Assembly: GCF_001431295.2 (NCBI RefSeq)
Contig: NZ_LKAJ02000001.1
Span: 2,914,001-2,978,000 of the forward strand
DNA from: Candidatus Berkiella aquae
GTDB taxonomy: Bacteria > Pseudomonadota > Gammaproteobacteria > Berkiellales > Berkiellaceae
DNA length: 64,000 bases
Direction of reading: 5' to 3'
The position numbers were made by a program, and so were the translations under genes. Shown here in pieces: positions 7,650-18,181 of the stretch. Below the pieces are notes generated by a model. The model did not search any database. It worked only from the letters and a program-made list of their open reading frames with translations, and had not been told where the DNA came from. The stretch's first letter is position 1; the number at the start of each line of letters is the position of its first letter.

Positions 7650-9017
7650 CTACTCAACAGCAGTGAGCATCGCTGTTTCAACCGCTTGCTTTACATTGGT
7701 GCGTCCCATTCCATAATAAGCAATACCCATTTCGCTAAGCAGGATTGGATCGTAAATGTTTCTTCCATCAAAAATCACTGGCGTTTGTAGTGACTCTTTA
7801 ATGGCATAAAAATCAGGACAACGAAATACACGCCACTCTGTTAATACCACTAATGCATGGGCGCCTTCTAAGGCATCTTGCGCATCAGCGCAATAGATTA
7901 AGTCATCTCTATTGCCAAATATTTTCTTTGCTTCATGCATTGCCTGCGGATCGTATACTTTGACTCGCGCGCCTGCTTTCCACAATTCTCGCAGAATCGT
8001 TAAGCTGGGGGCATCACGCATATCATCGGTTTCAGGTTTAAACGACAAACCCCAAATAGCAAATACTTTGTTGGTCAGCTGCTCATTAAAATGAGCATTG
8101 ATCTTATCAAATAAACGTCTTTTCTGATCGGCATTCACTCTTTCAACGGCTTGGATCACTTCTGCATGACTATTAAAATCTTCTGCCGTATGAATCAGGG
8201 CTTGAATATCTTTACCAAAACAAGAGCCGCCATAACCACAACCAGCATACGTAAAGTGATAACCAATGCGCGGATCCGCGCCAATGCCGATGCGTACTTT
8301 TTCAATATCAGCACCAACTTTCTCGGCTAAATTCGCCATTTCATTCATAAAACTGATTTTAGTTGCTAGCATAGCATTTGCAGCATATTTGGTGAGCTCT
8401 GCTGAACGGGTGTCCATCACCATTAAGCGATTATTATCGCGATTAAAGGGTTCATAAAGTTTTCTTAACACATTACCTGCTACCGCATTTTCAACCCCTA
8501 AAACAATGCGATCGGGTCTTCTAAAATCCGCTAATGCAGCCCCTTCTTTTAAGAATTCAGGGTTGGATACGACATCAAAAGGGATGTCCTTTTTGCGCTC
8601 AGCCAATGTTTTGAGAATGGTTTCACGTACTTTATCAGCGGTTCCGATAGGCACAGTCGATTTATTAATCACAATCGTATGGCGCTGCATATGTTCACCA
8701 ATCGACTTTGCAACCGCTAACACAAATTTCAAATCGGCTTTACCTTGTGGATCAGGTGGCGTTCCTACTGCAATAAACTGACACTCACCATGCTTAACCG
8801 CAAACGCAGCATCCGTTGTAAACTGCAGTCGTTTTGACTTGAGGGTGCTTATCACCACTTCATGAAGGCCTGGTTCGTAGATAGGGATCTCGCCTTTTTG
8901 TAAGCGGCTGATCTTGTCTTTATCAACGTCCATGCACACGACTTCATTACCTACTTCGGCGAAGCAGGCGGCCATCACAAGGCCAACATATCCTGAACCA
9001 TATACCGTAATTTTCAT
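7650..9017 (-). CDS. ugd: UDP-glucose 6-dehydrogenase
   Basis: 455 aa from the ATG at 9017. NAD motif [53 protein letters not shown] and the catalytic Cys in [13 protein letters not shown] identify the UDP-glucose/GDP-mannose dehydrogenase family, UDP-glucose branch. It makes UDP-glucuronate, the substrate of the decarboxylase encoded divergently at 9238. An in-frame TTG at 9065 would add 16 residues, but it lies inside the -10 element of a clear promoter (9062-9090), so the ATG is the start. Confidence 0.95.
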   Translation of the reverse strand: MKITVYGSGYVGLVMAACFAEVGNEVVCMDVDKDKISRLQKGEIPIYEPGLHEVVISTLKSKRLQFTTDAAFAVKHGECQFIAVGTPPDPQGKADLKFVLAVAKSIGEHMQRHTIVINKSTVPIGTADKVRETILKTLAERKKDIPFDVVSNPEFLKEGAALADFRRPDRIVLGVENAVAGNVLRKLYEPFNRDNNRLMVMDTRSAELTKYAANAMLATKISFMNEMANLAEKVGADIEKVRIGIGADPRIGYHFTYAGCGYGGSCFGKDIQALIHTAEDFNSHAEVIQAVERVNADQKRRLFDKINAHFNEQLTNKVFAIWGLSFKPETDDMRDAPSLTILRELWKAGARVKVYDPQAMHEAKKIFGNRDDLIYCADAQDALEGAHALVVLTEWRVFRCPDFYAIKESLQTPVIFDGRNIYDPILLSEMGIAYYGMGRTNVKQAVETAMLTAVE

Positions 9018-9061
9018 GTTATTTAAATAACCGTTTATGTGAAGTGAGAAGAACAACCGCA

Positions 9062-9090
9062 ACAATAAAGGCTTCTCTTCAAGCTGTCAA
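9062..9090 (-). promoter_or_regulatory. Sigma-70 type promoter of ugd
   Basis: On the minus strand a perfect TTGACA (9090-9085) is followed after 17 bases by TATTGT (9067-9062). Transcription would start near 9055, giving a leader of about 38 bases to the ATG at 9017. Confidence 0.65.
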
Positions 9091-9237
9091 AACTAGCCTT
9101 GTCTTCACTTTAGCAAAGACCGGTTGTTGCCTAGATGCAAATGGGTTTGAGTATAGGGATCCATCTCTTCGATAGATTTGTCGCTTGCGGCCATGCTAGA
9201 CTTTCGGGCTTTCAGCATGCTTGGATTAATAAAAGTT

Positions 9238-10200
9238 ATGAGACATACAAATCGTGTTTTGGTGACAGGTGGTGCAGGGTTTTTAGGTTCACATCTTTGC
9301 CAACGCCTACTTAAAATCGGTAAAGAAGTGGTCTGTTTAGATAATTTTTATACCGGCACCAAAGAGAACATCCGAGCATTATCGAACAATCCTCATTTTG
9401 AAGTGATACGACACGATATTTGTCAGCCCCTATCCGTTGAGGTCGATGCCATTTATCACTTAGCTTGCCCTGCAAGCCCCGTGTTCTACCAACGTGACCC
9501 CATTCAAACCACCAAAATCAGCGTCTTAGGTGCTTTGAATGTGCTTGATCTGGCACGACGATTAAAAGTACCTGTTTTGTTTACTTCAACGAGTGAAGTG
9601 TATGGCGATCCGCTCGTTCATCCGCAACGAGAAGATTACTGGGGTCATGTTAACTGCAACGGTCCGCGTGCTTGCTATGATGAAGGCAAACGTTGCGCTG
9701 AAACCTTATTTATGGACTATCATCGCCAACACCAAGTTGATATTCGCATTGCGCGGATCTTTAACACTTATGGCCCACAAATGAATTTAAATGATGGGCG
9801 CGTTGTTAGTAATTTTATTGTTCAAGCACTGCAAAATACCCCGTTAACCATTTATGGTAATGGCGAGCAAAGCCGCTCATTTTGCTATGTCGATGATACT
9901 ATTTCAGGATTAATGAAGTTGATGGCCAAACCTCACTGCCACCAACCGGTTAATATTGGTAATCCGATTGAAAAAACCATGAAAGAAATTGCACAAATTA
10001 TTATTGCCGCAACCGGTAGCCATTCAACCATTAGTTACCATCCCTTACCAACCGACGATCCGAAGCAGCGTTGTCCCGATATCAGTCGAGCGAAAGCAGA
10101 ATTAAATTGGGAACCGGTTGTTGATCTTAAAGAAGGTTTACAAAAGACGATAGCCTATTTCCAAAAAAAAATTCATCAACTGAATGTGGTTAGTGTTTAA
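9238..10200 (+). CDS. UDP-glucuronate decarboxylase (UDP-xylose synthase family)
   Basis: 320 aa from the ATG at 9238. It opens [20 protein letters not shown] (NAD-binding SDR). The UXS active-site block [11 protein letters not shown], then [12 protein letters not shown], carries the T/E and Tyr-x3-Lys residues plus the YDEGKR signature; SRSFCYVDD and the [17 protein letters not shown] tail follow. It converts UDP-glucuronate to UDP-xylose, using the product of ugd. Earlier in-frame starts (TTG 9178, ATG 9193, ATG 9217) would add a non-conserved extension. The next gene begins 2 bases after the stop. Confidence 0.93.
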   Translation: MRHTNRVLVTGGAGFLGSHLCQRLLKIGKEVVCLDNFYTGTKENIRALSNNPHFEVIRHDICQPLSVEVDAIYHLACPASPVFYQRDPIQTTKISVLGALNVLDLARRLKVPVLFTSTSEVYGDPLVHPQREDYWGHVNCNGPRACYDEGKRCAETLFMDYHRQHQVDIRIARIFNTYGPQMNLNDGRVVSNFIVQALQNTPLTIYGNGEQSRSFCYVDDTISGLMKLMAKPHCHQPVNIGNPIEKTMKEIAQIIIAATGSHSTISYHPLPTDDPKQRCPDISRAKAELNWEPVVDLKEGLQKTIAYFQKKIHQLNVVSV

Positions 10201-10202
10201 TT

Positions 10203-10952
10203 ATGTCATACACTCTATCCGTCATTATTCCTTGCTATAACGAAAAGAAAACGATTGGCCAGTTATTAGAATCGGTTCGTAATGCGCCGATTGAGGGCAA
10301 GTTGGAAATCATTGTGGTCAACGATGGTTCGCAAGATGGGGTCGATGAACTCCTAAATACCACACTCAAACCGATGATTGATGTCTTGATTCATCATCCT
10401 AAAAACGCCGGCAAGGGCGCAGCATTGCATACCGGGATTAAACATGCCACCGGTGATTATGTGATTATTCAAGACTCCGATTTAGAATATAACCCTCAAG
10501 AGTATCCAAAGCTCTTAGCTCCTTTACTGGAAGGCAAGGCTGATGTGGTCTTTGGTAGTCGCTTTATCGGCGGCGAAACACATCGGGTCTTGTATTTCTG
10601 GCACTCCATGGGCAATCGCTTTTTAACCTTACTAAGCAATATGTTTACCAATCTCAATCTGACGGATATGGAAACCTGCTACAAAGTTTTCAAGCGCCAA
10701 ATCATCCAAAGCATTCCACTGCAAGAACGTCGCTTTGGCTTTGAACCCGAAGTAACCGCTCACCTTGCTCGTATTCCTGATATTCATATTTATGAAGTTG
10801 GGATCTCTTATTACGGTCGTACCTATAAAGAAGGTAAGAAAATTGGCTGGAAGGATGGATTTAGAGCCATTTATTGTATCGTCAAATATGGGCTGTTTTA
10901 TCGCATGTTCAAACAACCCAGTGCCGTTGGTGATATTCTAAAAGATTCTTAA
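10203..10952 (+). CDS. Family 2 glycosyltransferase, polyprenyl-phosphate (DPM/GtrB) type
   Basis: 249 aa. [52 protein letters not shown], the DxD region [15 protein letters not shown] and [11 protein letters not shown] are the hallmarks of dolichol/undecaprenyl-phosphate sugar transferases. Unlike GtrB there is no C-terminal pair of membrane helices, so it resembles soluble DPM-like enzymes. It most likely loads a sugar on a polyprenyl phosphate for flipping by the GtrA protein (7214-7630). It is cotranscribed with the decarboxylase. Confidence 0.88.
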   Translation: MSYTLSVIIPCYNEKKTIGQLLESVRNAPIEGKLEIIVVNDGSQDGVDELLNTTLKPMIDVLIHHPKNAGKGAALHTGIKHATGDYVIIQDSDLEYNPQEYPKLLAPLLEGKADVVFGSRFIGGETHRVLYFWHSMGNRFLTLLSNMFTNLNLTDMETCYKVFKRQIIQSIPLQERRFGFEPEVTAHLARIPDIHIYEVGISYYGRTYKEGKKIGWKDGFRAIYCIVKYGLFYRMFKQPSAVGDILKDS

Positions 10953-11379
10953 TCTGATTCTGGTAAGGACTGCACTTCGCTTTACTGCGAACTTGCCGCG
11001 GCTTGTCCACAGAAATATTTTGAATTTTCCTGCGCCACTACGGGGCTTGGGTGTGGGGGGGATGGACTCATACCCCGCGTAAGGTTGACGAGCAAAGCGA
11101 GTCAAACGCAGCGTGAGGGGATGCGACAGTAAATAGCCCCGGGTAAAACGAACGAGCCGTAAGGCAAGTGAGTGGAACCCGGGGTAAAAAAATCTTCTAA
11201 AATCAAAACTGCGGTAGCAGTGAAACAATGATTGTGTCACCGGCGCCCCGGTTGGAATGAATAAAATTCTATACCCCGACGTAGCTTTAGCGAAGACAGG
11301 CGCCAAGCCTCGAGCAAGACATTTAGGTCGGCAATCCGCCGTCGCTAAAGCTATGGGCGGACTTCGCAACGCCGTAAAT
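10953..11379. repeat. 427-base G+C-rich non-coding block with REP-like hairpins
   Basis: No gene supported. Two 49-nt imperfect hairpins lie at 11072-11120 and 11136-11184, 15 bases apart and alignable base for base at several positions: both start CCCCG and end GGGG with GAGC near the centre. The second has a perfect CCCCGGGT/ACCCGGGG outer stem. A 12-bp inverted repeat TAGCTTTAGCGA (11282-11293) / TCGCTAAAGCTA (11342-11353) encloses 48 bases, and CTTCGCA (11362-11368) / TGCGAAG (11385-11391) runs into the last codons of the next gene. The block is richer in G+C than its neighbours, as expected for REP/BIME-type repeats. Confidence 0.55.
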
Positions 11380-12591
11380 TCAGCTGCGAAGACTTACGTA
11401 TTGGGTTGATTTATCACATCCTAGATGCAAAAAATCGATTTCTGTTTGTTGCACATTTTGCGGTGGGATCATCGCAATGTCGCGATAATAATGCGTCACT
11501 TGCGTAAGATATTGATGATCGACATAAGCATTTAATGTTGGGTGAGTAGCGGCAAGGGAGCGTAATATTTTAGCATAGACTAAATCACCGCCATGGATGC
11601 CATCAATAAACTCACAATCAGTTGCTCCAATTAAATCAGGGTGATGAAAATCCATAAACGAAATACCTGCTGCCGTTAACGTTGAGCGCAATGTCGCAAT
11701 AAAGGCATATTCTTTCTGATACTCATCCATTTTGTTGGCGATCCTTGGAGCGAGTGGGGCAATAAAGAAATAGACTTTAATCTTGTTACCTTCTAATAAT
11801 TTGACTATCTCTTTAAATTGCTCAAAGTGTGTTGCATCAATACTATCGCCATATTCAAAGCGAGGACCATTTTGTGCCATGCTCGTGAAAGACAATTCAA
11901 ATTTATCATCAATATTTTTTTCTCTGCCGGTTATCGTTTTGGTATAAACATAAGAACCATCTTCAGCAAAACCATTTTGGTAGAAAATACCATCAACCCC
12001 AATGCCATATTCTGCATGCTCTAGGAACGAATACAATGGATTCATTCGCTGAACATATTGCCCCAAGGTGATCTTTTGTTGCCACAGCCACTTATAAGGA
12101 AGTAGATAGCTTCGTAGTGTTAAGGTATGGCTCAATTTCGGCGGCGGTTTCACGGCAAGTGAAGGCTCTAATGCATTTTGATTGAACCACCAATAATCAA
12201 GGCCAATAATCACTGCTTCCGGAGTTGATTCTTTAAGAACGTCACGTAAAAAACTCAATCCCTCATTAATAGAATTCATAGCTCCTCCGGCATTGATCAT
12301 GCTTTGTGAGAAAAAAGCTTTGCGAAATTGCATGACACGAGAAGAACCGAGTATTAATACTTTGGGCTTCGTTTCCTGATAAAGTGCTTTCTTGTAGTAA
12401 TATCCTTGATTACGGGTTGCTAAACCAACAATGCACTGTTGATTATTGACACATTGTTTGTGTGCAATTTCCTCGACGGGCAACAATTCACCACTATTGT
12501 AGAGAAAAAGCCAATTTCCACAGATGGGCAATGCGAATAAGATAATAAAAATGACAAGTGTTTTTAGGTATTGGTTATACATCATTTCCAT
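11380..12591 (-). CDS. SGNH-like O-acyltransferase partner of MBOAT (AlgJ/AlgX-like role)
   Basis: 403 aa. One N-terminal membrane segment (about 10-31) anchors a periplasmic domain. The first SGNH block is VLILGSSRVMQFR (G82-S-S-R), NAGGAMNSINEGL supplies the Gly/Asn block, and CEFIDGIHGGDL supplies the Asp330-x-x-His333 pair. It lies directly behind the MBOAT gene (12 bases), the same order as algI-algJ in alginate O-acetylation, where the membrane protein passes acyl groups to a periplasmic SGNH enzyme. The predicted job is O-acetylation of the locus polysaccharide. The last codons lie inside a repeat hairpin, so the C-terminus may have been altered. Confidence 0.72.
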   Translation of the reverse strand: MEMMYNQYLKTLVIFIILFALPICGNWLFLYNSGELLPVEEIAHKQCVNNQQCIVGLATRNQGYYYKKALYQETKPKVLILGSSRVMQFRKAFFSQSMINAGGAMNSINEGLSFLRDVLKESTPEAVIIGLDYWWFNQNALEPSLAVKPPPKLSHTLTLRSYLLPYKWLWQQKITLGQYVQRMNPLYSFLEHAEYGIGVDGIFYQNGFAEDGSYVYTKTITGREKNIDDKFELSFTSMAQNGPRFEYGDSIDATHFEQFKEIVKLLEGNKIKVYFFIAPLAPRIANKMDEYQKEYAFIATLRSTLTAAGISFMDFHHPDLIGATDCEFIDGIHGGDLVYAKILRSLAATHPTLNAYVDHQYLTQVTHYYRDIAMIPPQNVQQTEIDFLHLGCDKSTQYVSLRS

Positions 12592-12603
12592 TCACATCAA
12601 GCG

Positions 12604-14145
12604 TTAAAATTGAAAATACAAAAATTCACTTTCTTCAGAAATCAGCATAATGGAGATCAATGCCATCATTGCCAGTAATAGTGCCCAACGTTTTGATGGC
12701 TGCCAACTCAATCGACTTGCGCTGACTCTTTCGGGTGCTATCCCTTCCGGGACAAAATGTTGATTCATGATTTGCGAGGTATTGGGCATCAGCCAAGCAC
12801 AGCCCAGTAAGCCAATGATCCATAAAAGGCCATAATGCCAATTGGCAAGGCCATTATAAAACATGCCTTTACCTTGTAATCCCAATATCGTCACGTATTC
12901 TTGCAATGCCGAAAATTGCGTCAATACGCTCTTAGGAAGCGAGATTGATTGCAATGAAAACATGCTTGTCAGCATCGATTGCGTTACTTGAATGTTATCT
13001 GCACGAAAAGGTACCCAAGCAACAACCACCGCAAAGAAAGTGACGAGCTGGCAGCAAAGCGGTGATATTTGTCGCTGGCCAAAAAGCCATCGCCACCCAT
13101 GGTTAATGGTCAGATATAATCCATGCAGCATTCCCCAAAGCACAAACGTCCAATTCGCACCATGCCATAAGCCGCCTAACAACATCGTGATAATAAGGTT
13201 AACGTAGCGCCTAACAGGACCTTTGCGATTACCGCCCAGCGGTATATATAAATAATCACGTAAGAAACTGGAAAGCGTCATATGCCAACGATGCCAAAAA
13301 TCAATAATACTTTTAGCCTTGTATGGCGAATAAAAATTAAGCGGCAGTTTGATACCAAATAAGAAAGCAAGACCAATCGCCATATCAGAATAGCCTGAGA
13401 AATCAAAATAAAGCTGCAGTGCATACGCAAGAGCGCCTAGCCAAGCTTCCCAGAATGATAAGTTGATGCCTGCTGCTGCCCCATTAAATGCAGCATTGGC
13501 ATATACAGCAATAGAATCCGCAAGTGCTATTTTTTTAAAGAGACCTAATAAAAACAGAGTTAAGCCAATACTAAAATTATCACTACTGATTTTTAATTTA
13601 TCTTTGAATGCAAACTGTGGAATGATTTGTTTGTGTTGAACAATCGGGCCTGCAATCAGTTGTGGGAAAAAAGTAACAAACAAGCAGTAATCAATAAAAC
13701 GGAAATCCTTGATTTCGCCACGGCTGGCATCAACCAGAAAAGCAATTTTTTGAAAGGTAAAAAACGAAATGCCCAATGGTAAAATAATCGGATCGAAGGG
13801 AATGGGTTGCGCCGTAAATTGGTTGAGGTTGGAAACAAAAAAGTAGGCATATTTAAAATAGCCAATGAACAATAAATTTAAACTCACCCCAAACACTAAT
13901 GGTACCGTATTGCTTTTATTTTGCTTTGCTCGTTGCCTTAAAGATTGCCCTATCACAAAGTTCACCGCAATCGATGTTAACAATAAAATAAGATAGGGTG
14001 GATTCCACCAGCCATAAAAAAACAATGAAGCTAATACTAGCCAAGATAGCGCGTAGCCGTATTGCTTATATTGCGTTAACAGCCCATAAAGTAATAAGCA
14101 AACAGGCAAAAAAACAAAAATAAAAATATAGGAGTCAAACAGCAT
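12604..14145 (-). CDS. MBOAT O-acyltransferase (AlgI-like)
   Basis: 513 aa from the ATG at 14145 (MLFDSYIFIFVFLPVCLLLY is the standard AlgI opening; an earlier TTG adds three residues). About ten to twelve transmembrane segments. Signature pieces are FFPQLIAGPIVQHKQ, LQLYFDFSGYSDMAIGLA, FWHRWHMTLSSFLRDYLYIPLGGNR and the catalytic His of GGLWHGANWTF (H328). It moves acyl groups, usually acetyl, across the inner membrane to a periplasmic partner, here the SGNH-like protein encoded next. A second MBOAT of the same type is at 32407-33963. Confidence 0.93.
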   Translation of the reverse strand: MLFDSYIFIFVFLPVCLLLYGLLTQYKQYGYALSWLVLASLFFYGWWNPPYLILLLTSIAVNFVIGQSLRQRAKQNKSNTVPLVFGVSLNLLFIGYFKYAYFFVSNLNQFTAQPIPFDPIILPLGISFFTFQKIAFLVDASRGEIKDFRFIDYCLFVTFFPQLIAGPIVQHKQIIPQFAFKDKLKISSDNFSIGLTLFLLGLFKKIALADSIAVYANAAFNGAAAGINLSFWEAWLGALAYALQLYFDFSGYSDMAIGLAFLFGIKLPLNFYSPYKAKSIIDFWHRWHMTLSSFLRDYLYIPLGGNRKGPVRRYVNLIITMLLGGLWHGANWTFVLWGMLHGLYLTINHGWRWLFGQRQISPLCCQLVTFFAVVVAWVPFRADNIQVTQSMLTSMFSLQSISLPKSVLTQFSALQEYVTILGLQGKGMFYNGLANWHYGLLWIIGLLGCAWLMPNTSQIMNQHFVPEGIAPERVSASRLSWQPSKRWALLLAMMALISIMLISEESEFLYFQF

Positions 14146-14168
14146 AACAATCAATCTACCTTAAGATG

Positions 14169-15803
14169 TCATTTTCTTAATGGATCATTTTTAATCAACA
14201 TGATATAGGAACCGACAAAAAACAAGCAGATAATCAAGGCTTGTAAGTACGTTTGCACGGGTGGTTGCGTATGCTGACTAAAGAATTTATCCCGTCTTTC
14301 AGCTAAGGCCTGGGGTAAATCAAGAGCTTGGGGATTAATTGATAGCATCTGTAAAATGCCCATCATAAAAAAGCCCGGGGTTCTGGTTGCGGTTAGGTTG
14401 ACCCAGGTTGAAGGTTTCGCTGCCGATTCTAACACCGCAAAGTTATAGCCCACGGCGCCTCCTCCTTCTCGACCAAAGGAATTAGCTACATCTGATTTGT
14501 ATAATAAATCGTTATTCAGGCCAAATAACATATTACCCAACAGACCATAGCCACAAAGTAACAAAATAGTCACTTGCAACACCTTGGCTAAATAGGATTT
14601 TAACTGTTGATGCCAAAAACCATACCCCAATATGGCAAGCGGAAAAAGACAATATAAAAACCGATAACCGTAAGCATCACCCAAAGATTGCCAAAATAAA
14701 GTAATAACAACCGGCAAGGCTATGTAAAGGCTTAGAAAGATTAAGGTTGATAATGCCAAGACGCTTTTTTGTTTTAGGTTCGCGAATAAATAATAGTAAA
14801 GGAATACCGTACCAAAAAATAAGATAGCCGAAGAAAAGGCCAAACCAAATTCAGAAGAAAAACAGATAGTCAAAATATGTGGCATCCGTGACAGTAACAC
14901 TAACAAGGTATTAATAAAGTCAGAGAAGCTAGTAATTTCTGGCACTGGATTGGTGGTTGGGCCATACATTGCACTCGAACTTGGATACAACATGCCATAA
15001 AGTTGTTCGTTGATATACAGAAATGGCAAATAACAAATCAGTACGCTAACAGCTCCAAACATTGATGTCAGTAAACAATTTTTCAAATCGCTCGCCGTCA
15101 TCTCTTTTTTTTGAGTCACATATAGAAAACCAAACATGACGACTGGCAGCAATATAACATTGATATTCGCAGGGCGTATCTGCATTGTTAGGATGATACT
15201 TAATGCACAAATAAAGGCATAACGATATGGCAGTTTTTCATGCGCTGAAATAGTCAAAAACATTTTGATGGTAGACCAAAAGCATAAAGCTATCGTAAAA
15301 AATTCAAACGAGTGCCCCATAACAGGTCTAAACAACACATAGAATAAAATGCCAAAGCTGCTGGCAACAAATAAAAAATGCTTCCTTGATAGCTTGAATG
15401 ATAAATCTTCCAGTCCTTTGATATAGCAATATAATCCTAGAACAAAAAATACAACCGAAGAAAAAGCAAATCCGAAAAAAGACCATGAATATTGAAAATG
15501 GGTATGATTTTTGATAACAGGATGATTGCTTATTTTATCAAGCAATGAGAACGCGGCAATAAAAGGGGAAGCAAATAAGCCCGGACCTATCGGATGCGCC
15601 GCTGCCTGCTGATTTTGAGTTTTCCATTCTGCGACGGAATCTTTATATTGCAGATTATAGTCAAGCCCTAAGGTAAACCCATGTGCTAAATAGGAAGCAT
15701 CATCAGCATAGAGCTTATCTTTCATTAATGCATGGTATGGACTAAACAATAAGAGCACTAAAAGAATGAGCGGTATAGTTCCTTGTTTAAGTATGAGTCT
15801 CAT
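14169..15803 (-). CDS. Large polytopic membrane protein, probable GT-C glycosyltransferase
   Basis: 544 aa from the ATG at 15803, which has AAAGGA about 9 bases upstream; an earlier TTG is less likely. About eleven hydrophobic segments. The loop after TM1 carries YADDASYLAHGFTLG and AAHPIGPGLFASPF, resembling the acidic-motif loop of ArnT/PMT-like GT-C enzymes that use polyprenyl-phosphate sugars. It could add a side sugar in the periplasm. It is coupled to the upstream SGNH gene by a 17-base overlap. No polymerase or ligase signature is seen. Confidence 0.6.
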   Translation of the reverse strand: MRLILKQGTIPLILLVLLLFSPYHALMKDKLYADDASYLAHGFTLGLDYNLQYKDSVAEWKTQNQQAAAHPIGPGLFASPFIAAFSLLDKISNHPVIKNHTHFQYSWSFFGFAFSSVVFFVLGLYCYIKGLEDLSFKLSRKHFLFVASSFGILFYVLFRPVMGHSFEFFTIALCFWSTIKMFLTISAHEKLPYRYAFICALSIILTMQIRPANINVILLPVVMFGFLYVTQKKEMTASDLKNCLLTSMFGAVSVLICYLPFLYINEQLYGMLYPSSSAMYGPTTNPVPEITSFSDFINTLLVLLSRMPHILTICFSSEFGLAFSSAILFFGTVFLYYYLFANLKQKSVLALSTLIFLSLYIALPVVITLFWQSLGDAYGYRFLYCLFPLAILGYGFWHQQLKSYLAKVLQVTILLLCGYGLLGNMLFGLNNDLLYKSDVANSFGREGGGAVGYNFAVLESAAKPSTWVNLTATRTPGFFMMGILQMLSINPQALDLPQALAERRDKFFSQHTQPPVQTYLQALIICLFFVGSYIMLIKNDPLRK

Positions 15804-16977
15804 GCAGAATATCCTTTGCAATATAACGCGCTATCAAATAATTAGCATAAGCCGTAGGATGACTATCATGTACCAGCTGATAATGCGGATTATTTTGATA
15901 AAACCCAGGTAAGATATCGTTGATGACATGCACTCTCACTTGGTGTTCTTTAAACGCTGTCAATAACAAGTTGAATTCACGATCGGTATTCATTGAATCA
16001 TACAAACGCCAAAGCACAATATGAAACTCAGCACCAGGATAACGCTGTTCAAAGACCTCTCTTGCACGCAATACAATTTGAATATATCGTTGTAAGTCTT
16101 TGTCAGTTTGTTGCCCCTTCTGGTTAAATTTAAACGGTTTATAGATATTTCGAAGAATGTATGAATTACTTAAATAAGCTAAAATTCTTCGCTTAAATTT
16201 ACCTGTTTTTTCAATGTCATCATCAAAATGGCCTTGATAGGTTAACTCCCCTTTGGCGTTAAAATCATAACGAGGATCGTGCGCGGTCACTATCCAAGTT
16301 TGCAAACCAGCACTTCTCACAATATGCCCAGGTATCGCGGTATAAATAGCATACTGTGGCTGCTCTTTGACAACAGTATCAACCAATCCATGCTCAAGCG
16401 CCGCAAGCATTTGGTGAGCACCATACCCGGAATACCCAAAATTATAGGTATTGAACTTTTCTTTTTCTAATAAGCCCACTTGATAAGGTAGTGTTTGTTC
16501 ATCATTCAAGCCATCACCAAATGTCAAGGAACAACCGAAAAAGACTATCGCTTTGGTTGCGCGCGGATTCCGTGGAAAAGTGCTTCTTTGACTATTTTCA
16601 TCGGTTGAATATGTCGTATCATAAAAAAGCTGATCATTATAATATTTCTTACCAAAAACATTATTGACATTTTTAGCAGGTGCATACCCTAAAATATCAT
16701 GTTTGACGAATTGCTCAGGTAGCCACATATTACCTTGCGCTTGCACCGTCGTTTTAAAAGGTGCCCAAAAATAAAACTCTGCTAGCGTTAACAACGTAAC
16801 TACGAAGGCTAAATTAAACCAAAGGGCTGCCTTTGGTTTCTTCCTGTCTTTGACACAAAGGAGCATTAAGGCCAAGCTCCATGCTATTCCCGCCCAAAAA
16901 TAAGGGGCAGGAGCGAGTTTGATGCATAATATCGTGATGACACAACAAATGATAAAAGAGGCAATAATCGCTTTCAT
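15787..16977 (-). CDS. Membrane-anchored SGNH/GDSL hydrolase-like protein
   Basis: 396 aa. Two or three N-terminal membrane segments (residues 1-75) are followed by a soluble domain. The nucleophile block is VFFGCSLTFGDGL (S150), the Gly block is NFGYSGYGAHQML, and the catalytic pair is in VHDSHPTAYANYLIA (D371, H373). These are standard SGNH blocks I, II and V. In glycan clusters such proteins act as O-acetyltransferases or esterases in the periplasm. No MBOAT is adjacent, so it may work with the one at 12604 or be an independent esterase. Confidence 0.75.
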   Translation of the reverse strand: MKAIIASFIICCVITILCIKLAPAPYFWAGIAWSLALMLLCVKDRKKPKAALWFNLAFVVTLLTLAEFYFWAPFKTTVQAQGNMWLPEQFVKHDILGYAPAKNVNNVFGKKYYNDQLFYDTTYSTDENSQRSTFPRNPRATKAIVFFGCSLTFGDGLNDEQTLPYQVGLLEKEKFNTYNFGYSGYGAHQMLAALEHGLVDTVVKEQPQYAIYTAIPGHIVRSAGLQTWIVTAHDPRYDFNAKGELTYQGHFDDDIEKTGKFKRRILAYLSNSYILRNIYKPFKFNQKGQQTDKDLQRYIQIVLRAREVFEQRYPGAEFHIVLWRLYDSMNTDREFNLLLTAFKEHQVRVHVINDILPGFYQNNPHYQLVHDSHPTAYANYLIARYIAKDILHETHT

Positions 16978-16987
16978 GTTTTTTATC

Positions 16988-18181
16988 TTATGTTCTATAT
17001 TTTTTAAATAAAACGTCTTCCATTATCTTTTGAAAATGAACATTAAATTGTGAAAAACCCTTATTTTCATGATGAGTCTTTCCTTTGTTCTTAAGCTCAG
17101 CACCTAATGAATCATCCAGCCATAATAAGTTTATTGTTTCTGAAATTTGTTTAACATCTAATGGGTTAAAAAAAAGTGCCGCATCTCCCAGCTGGCTTTT
17201 CATGCCATAGATATCCGAAATGGCAACCGGACACTCTAAAGCAAAAGCTTCTAAGGGTGGAATATTGGTTGGGCCAAAAAAGGTTGGCATGATGAGCGCT
17301 CTCGCACGCCGATAAAATTCAGGAATATCCTGCTCATCAACCAATCCTAAAATATGAACATTGGCTTCCAGCTTTAATTCTTTTATCAACTCAATGACCT
17401 GCTGATAATGATTCTTAGGGCTACCCACTAACACCAATTGAATATCCGGTATTGTTTGGCGACAAATGGCAACGGCTTTTAACAAATTTTCATGATTTTT
17501 ATGTTGCCAAAACTGTGCAGGGTAGAATAAATATTTTTTAGGTAATGAATATTTTTGATCAAAGTCGATTGATGGTCGGATTTGCACGATATAACGATTA
17601 GCAATATAAGGTAGCACATGACACGCATTCGCGGTGATCTGATAACTCTCCATCGCCTGTTCTTTGCCAAGCGGTGAATCTACCAATATGCCTTTTGCCC
17701 ACTTACAGGTATTTTGATAATGATATTCTCTTCTGGCATATTCTTTTTTAGCTCCCACCTCAGGAAATCTTGTTTCATAGCGGTGCATTAAATCATGCAC
17801 TGCTGCTAATGAAGGGACCGGCATCAAATAAGCATAAGCATCTTGCGAAGGGAAGATCCAAAGCGAGCATTGCTCTTTTAACATCGCTCTAGCAAGCGGA
17901 TGTCCCCATTTAGCAAAATGATGCCAGAAAGATAAGGGGAATTTGAGACGTCGCCAAAGACCTGCCATCTTTTGCCATATTTTGGGGACTTGAATCAATT
18001 GGCCACGAATTTGATTTTTTTCTAATAAGCTCTGCCAATGTGGTGAGCCATAGAACACCACAGGCTCATATTCAGAGGCTGGCAACTGCATCAATGCTTC
18101 AAGCATCAAATGATTATATTGATAGGTGCCACCACATGCAGGGCCCGCATCTAAGTAAAGGCCTACTTTTTTCTTTTTCAT
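16988..18181 (-). CDS. Family 4 (GT-B) glycosyltransferase
   Basis: 397 aa from the ATG at 18181 that overlaps the upstream stop (ATGA). N-terminal KKKVGLYLDAGPACGGTYQYN binds the acceptor. The C-terminal half has KYLFYPAQFWQHKNHENLLKA, LVLVGSPKNHY, VHILGLVDEQDIPEFYRRA and the donor-binding FGPTNIPPLEAFALECPV, a conserved E-x7-E region. It is a retaining glycosyltransferase using a nucleotide sugar, most similar in wording to mannosyl/rhamnosyl GT4 enzymes of O-antigen loci. The donor is unknown. Confidence 0.88.
   Translation of the reverse strand: MKKKKVGLYLDAGPACGGTYQYNHLMLEALMQLPASEYEPVVFYGSPHWQSLLEKNQIRGQLIQVPKIWQKMAGLWRRLKFPLSFWHHFAKWGHPLARAMLKEQCSLWIFPSQDAYAYLMPVPSLAAVHDLMHRYETRFPEVGAKKEYARREYHYQNTCKWAKGILVDSPLGKEQAMESYQITANACHVLPYIANRYIVQIRPSIDFDQKYSLPKKYLFYPAQFWQHKNHENLLKAVAICRQTIPDIQLVLVGSPKNHYQQVIELIKELKLEANVHILGLVDEQDIPEFYRRARALIMPTFFGPTNIPPLEAFALECPVAISDIYGMKSQLGDAALFFNPLDVKQISETINLLWLDDSLGAELKNKGKTHHENKGFSQFNVHFQKIMEDVLFKKYRT

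Noticed and set aside
9018-9065. 16-residue N-terminal extension of Ugd from a TTG codon
   Set aside because: The TTG lies within the -10 element of the promoter at 9062-9090, and the family starts at the NAD motif [12 protein letters not shown].
10938-11369. 143-codon minus-strand frame in the G+C-rich block
   Set aside because: It is made of the hairpin repeats; the translation is Arg/Pro-rich low-complexity sequence with no conserved pattern.
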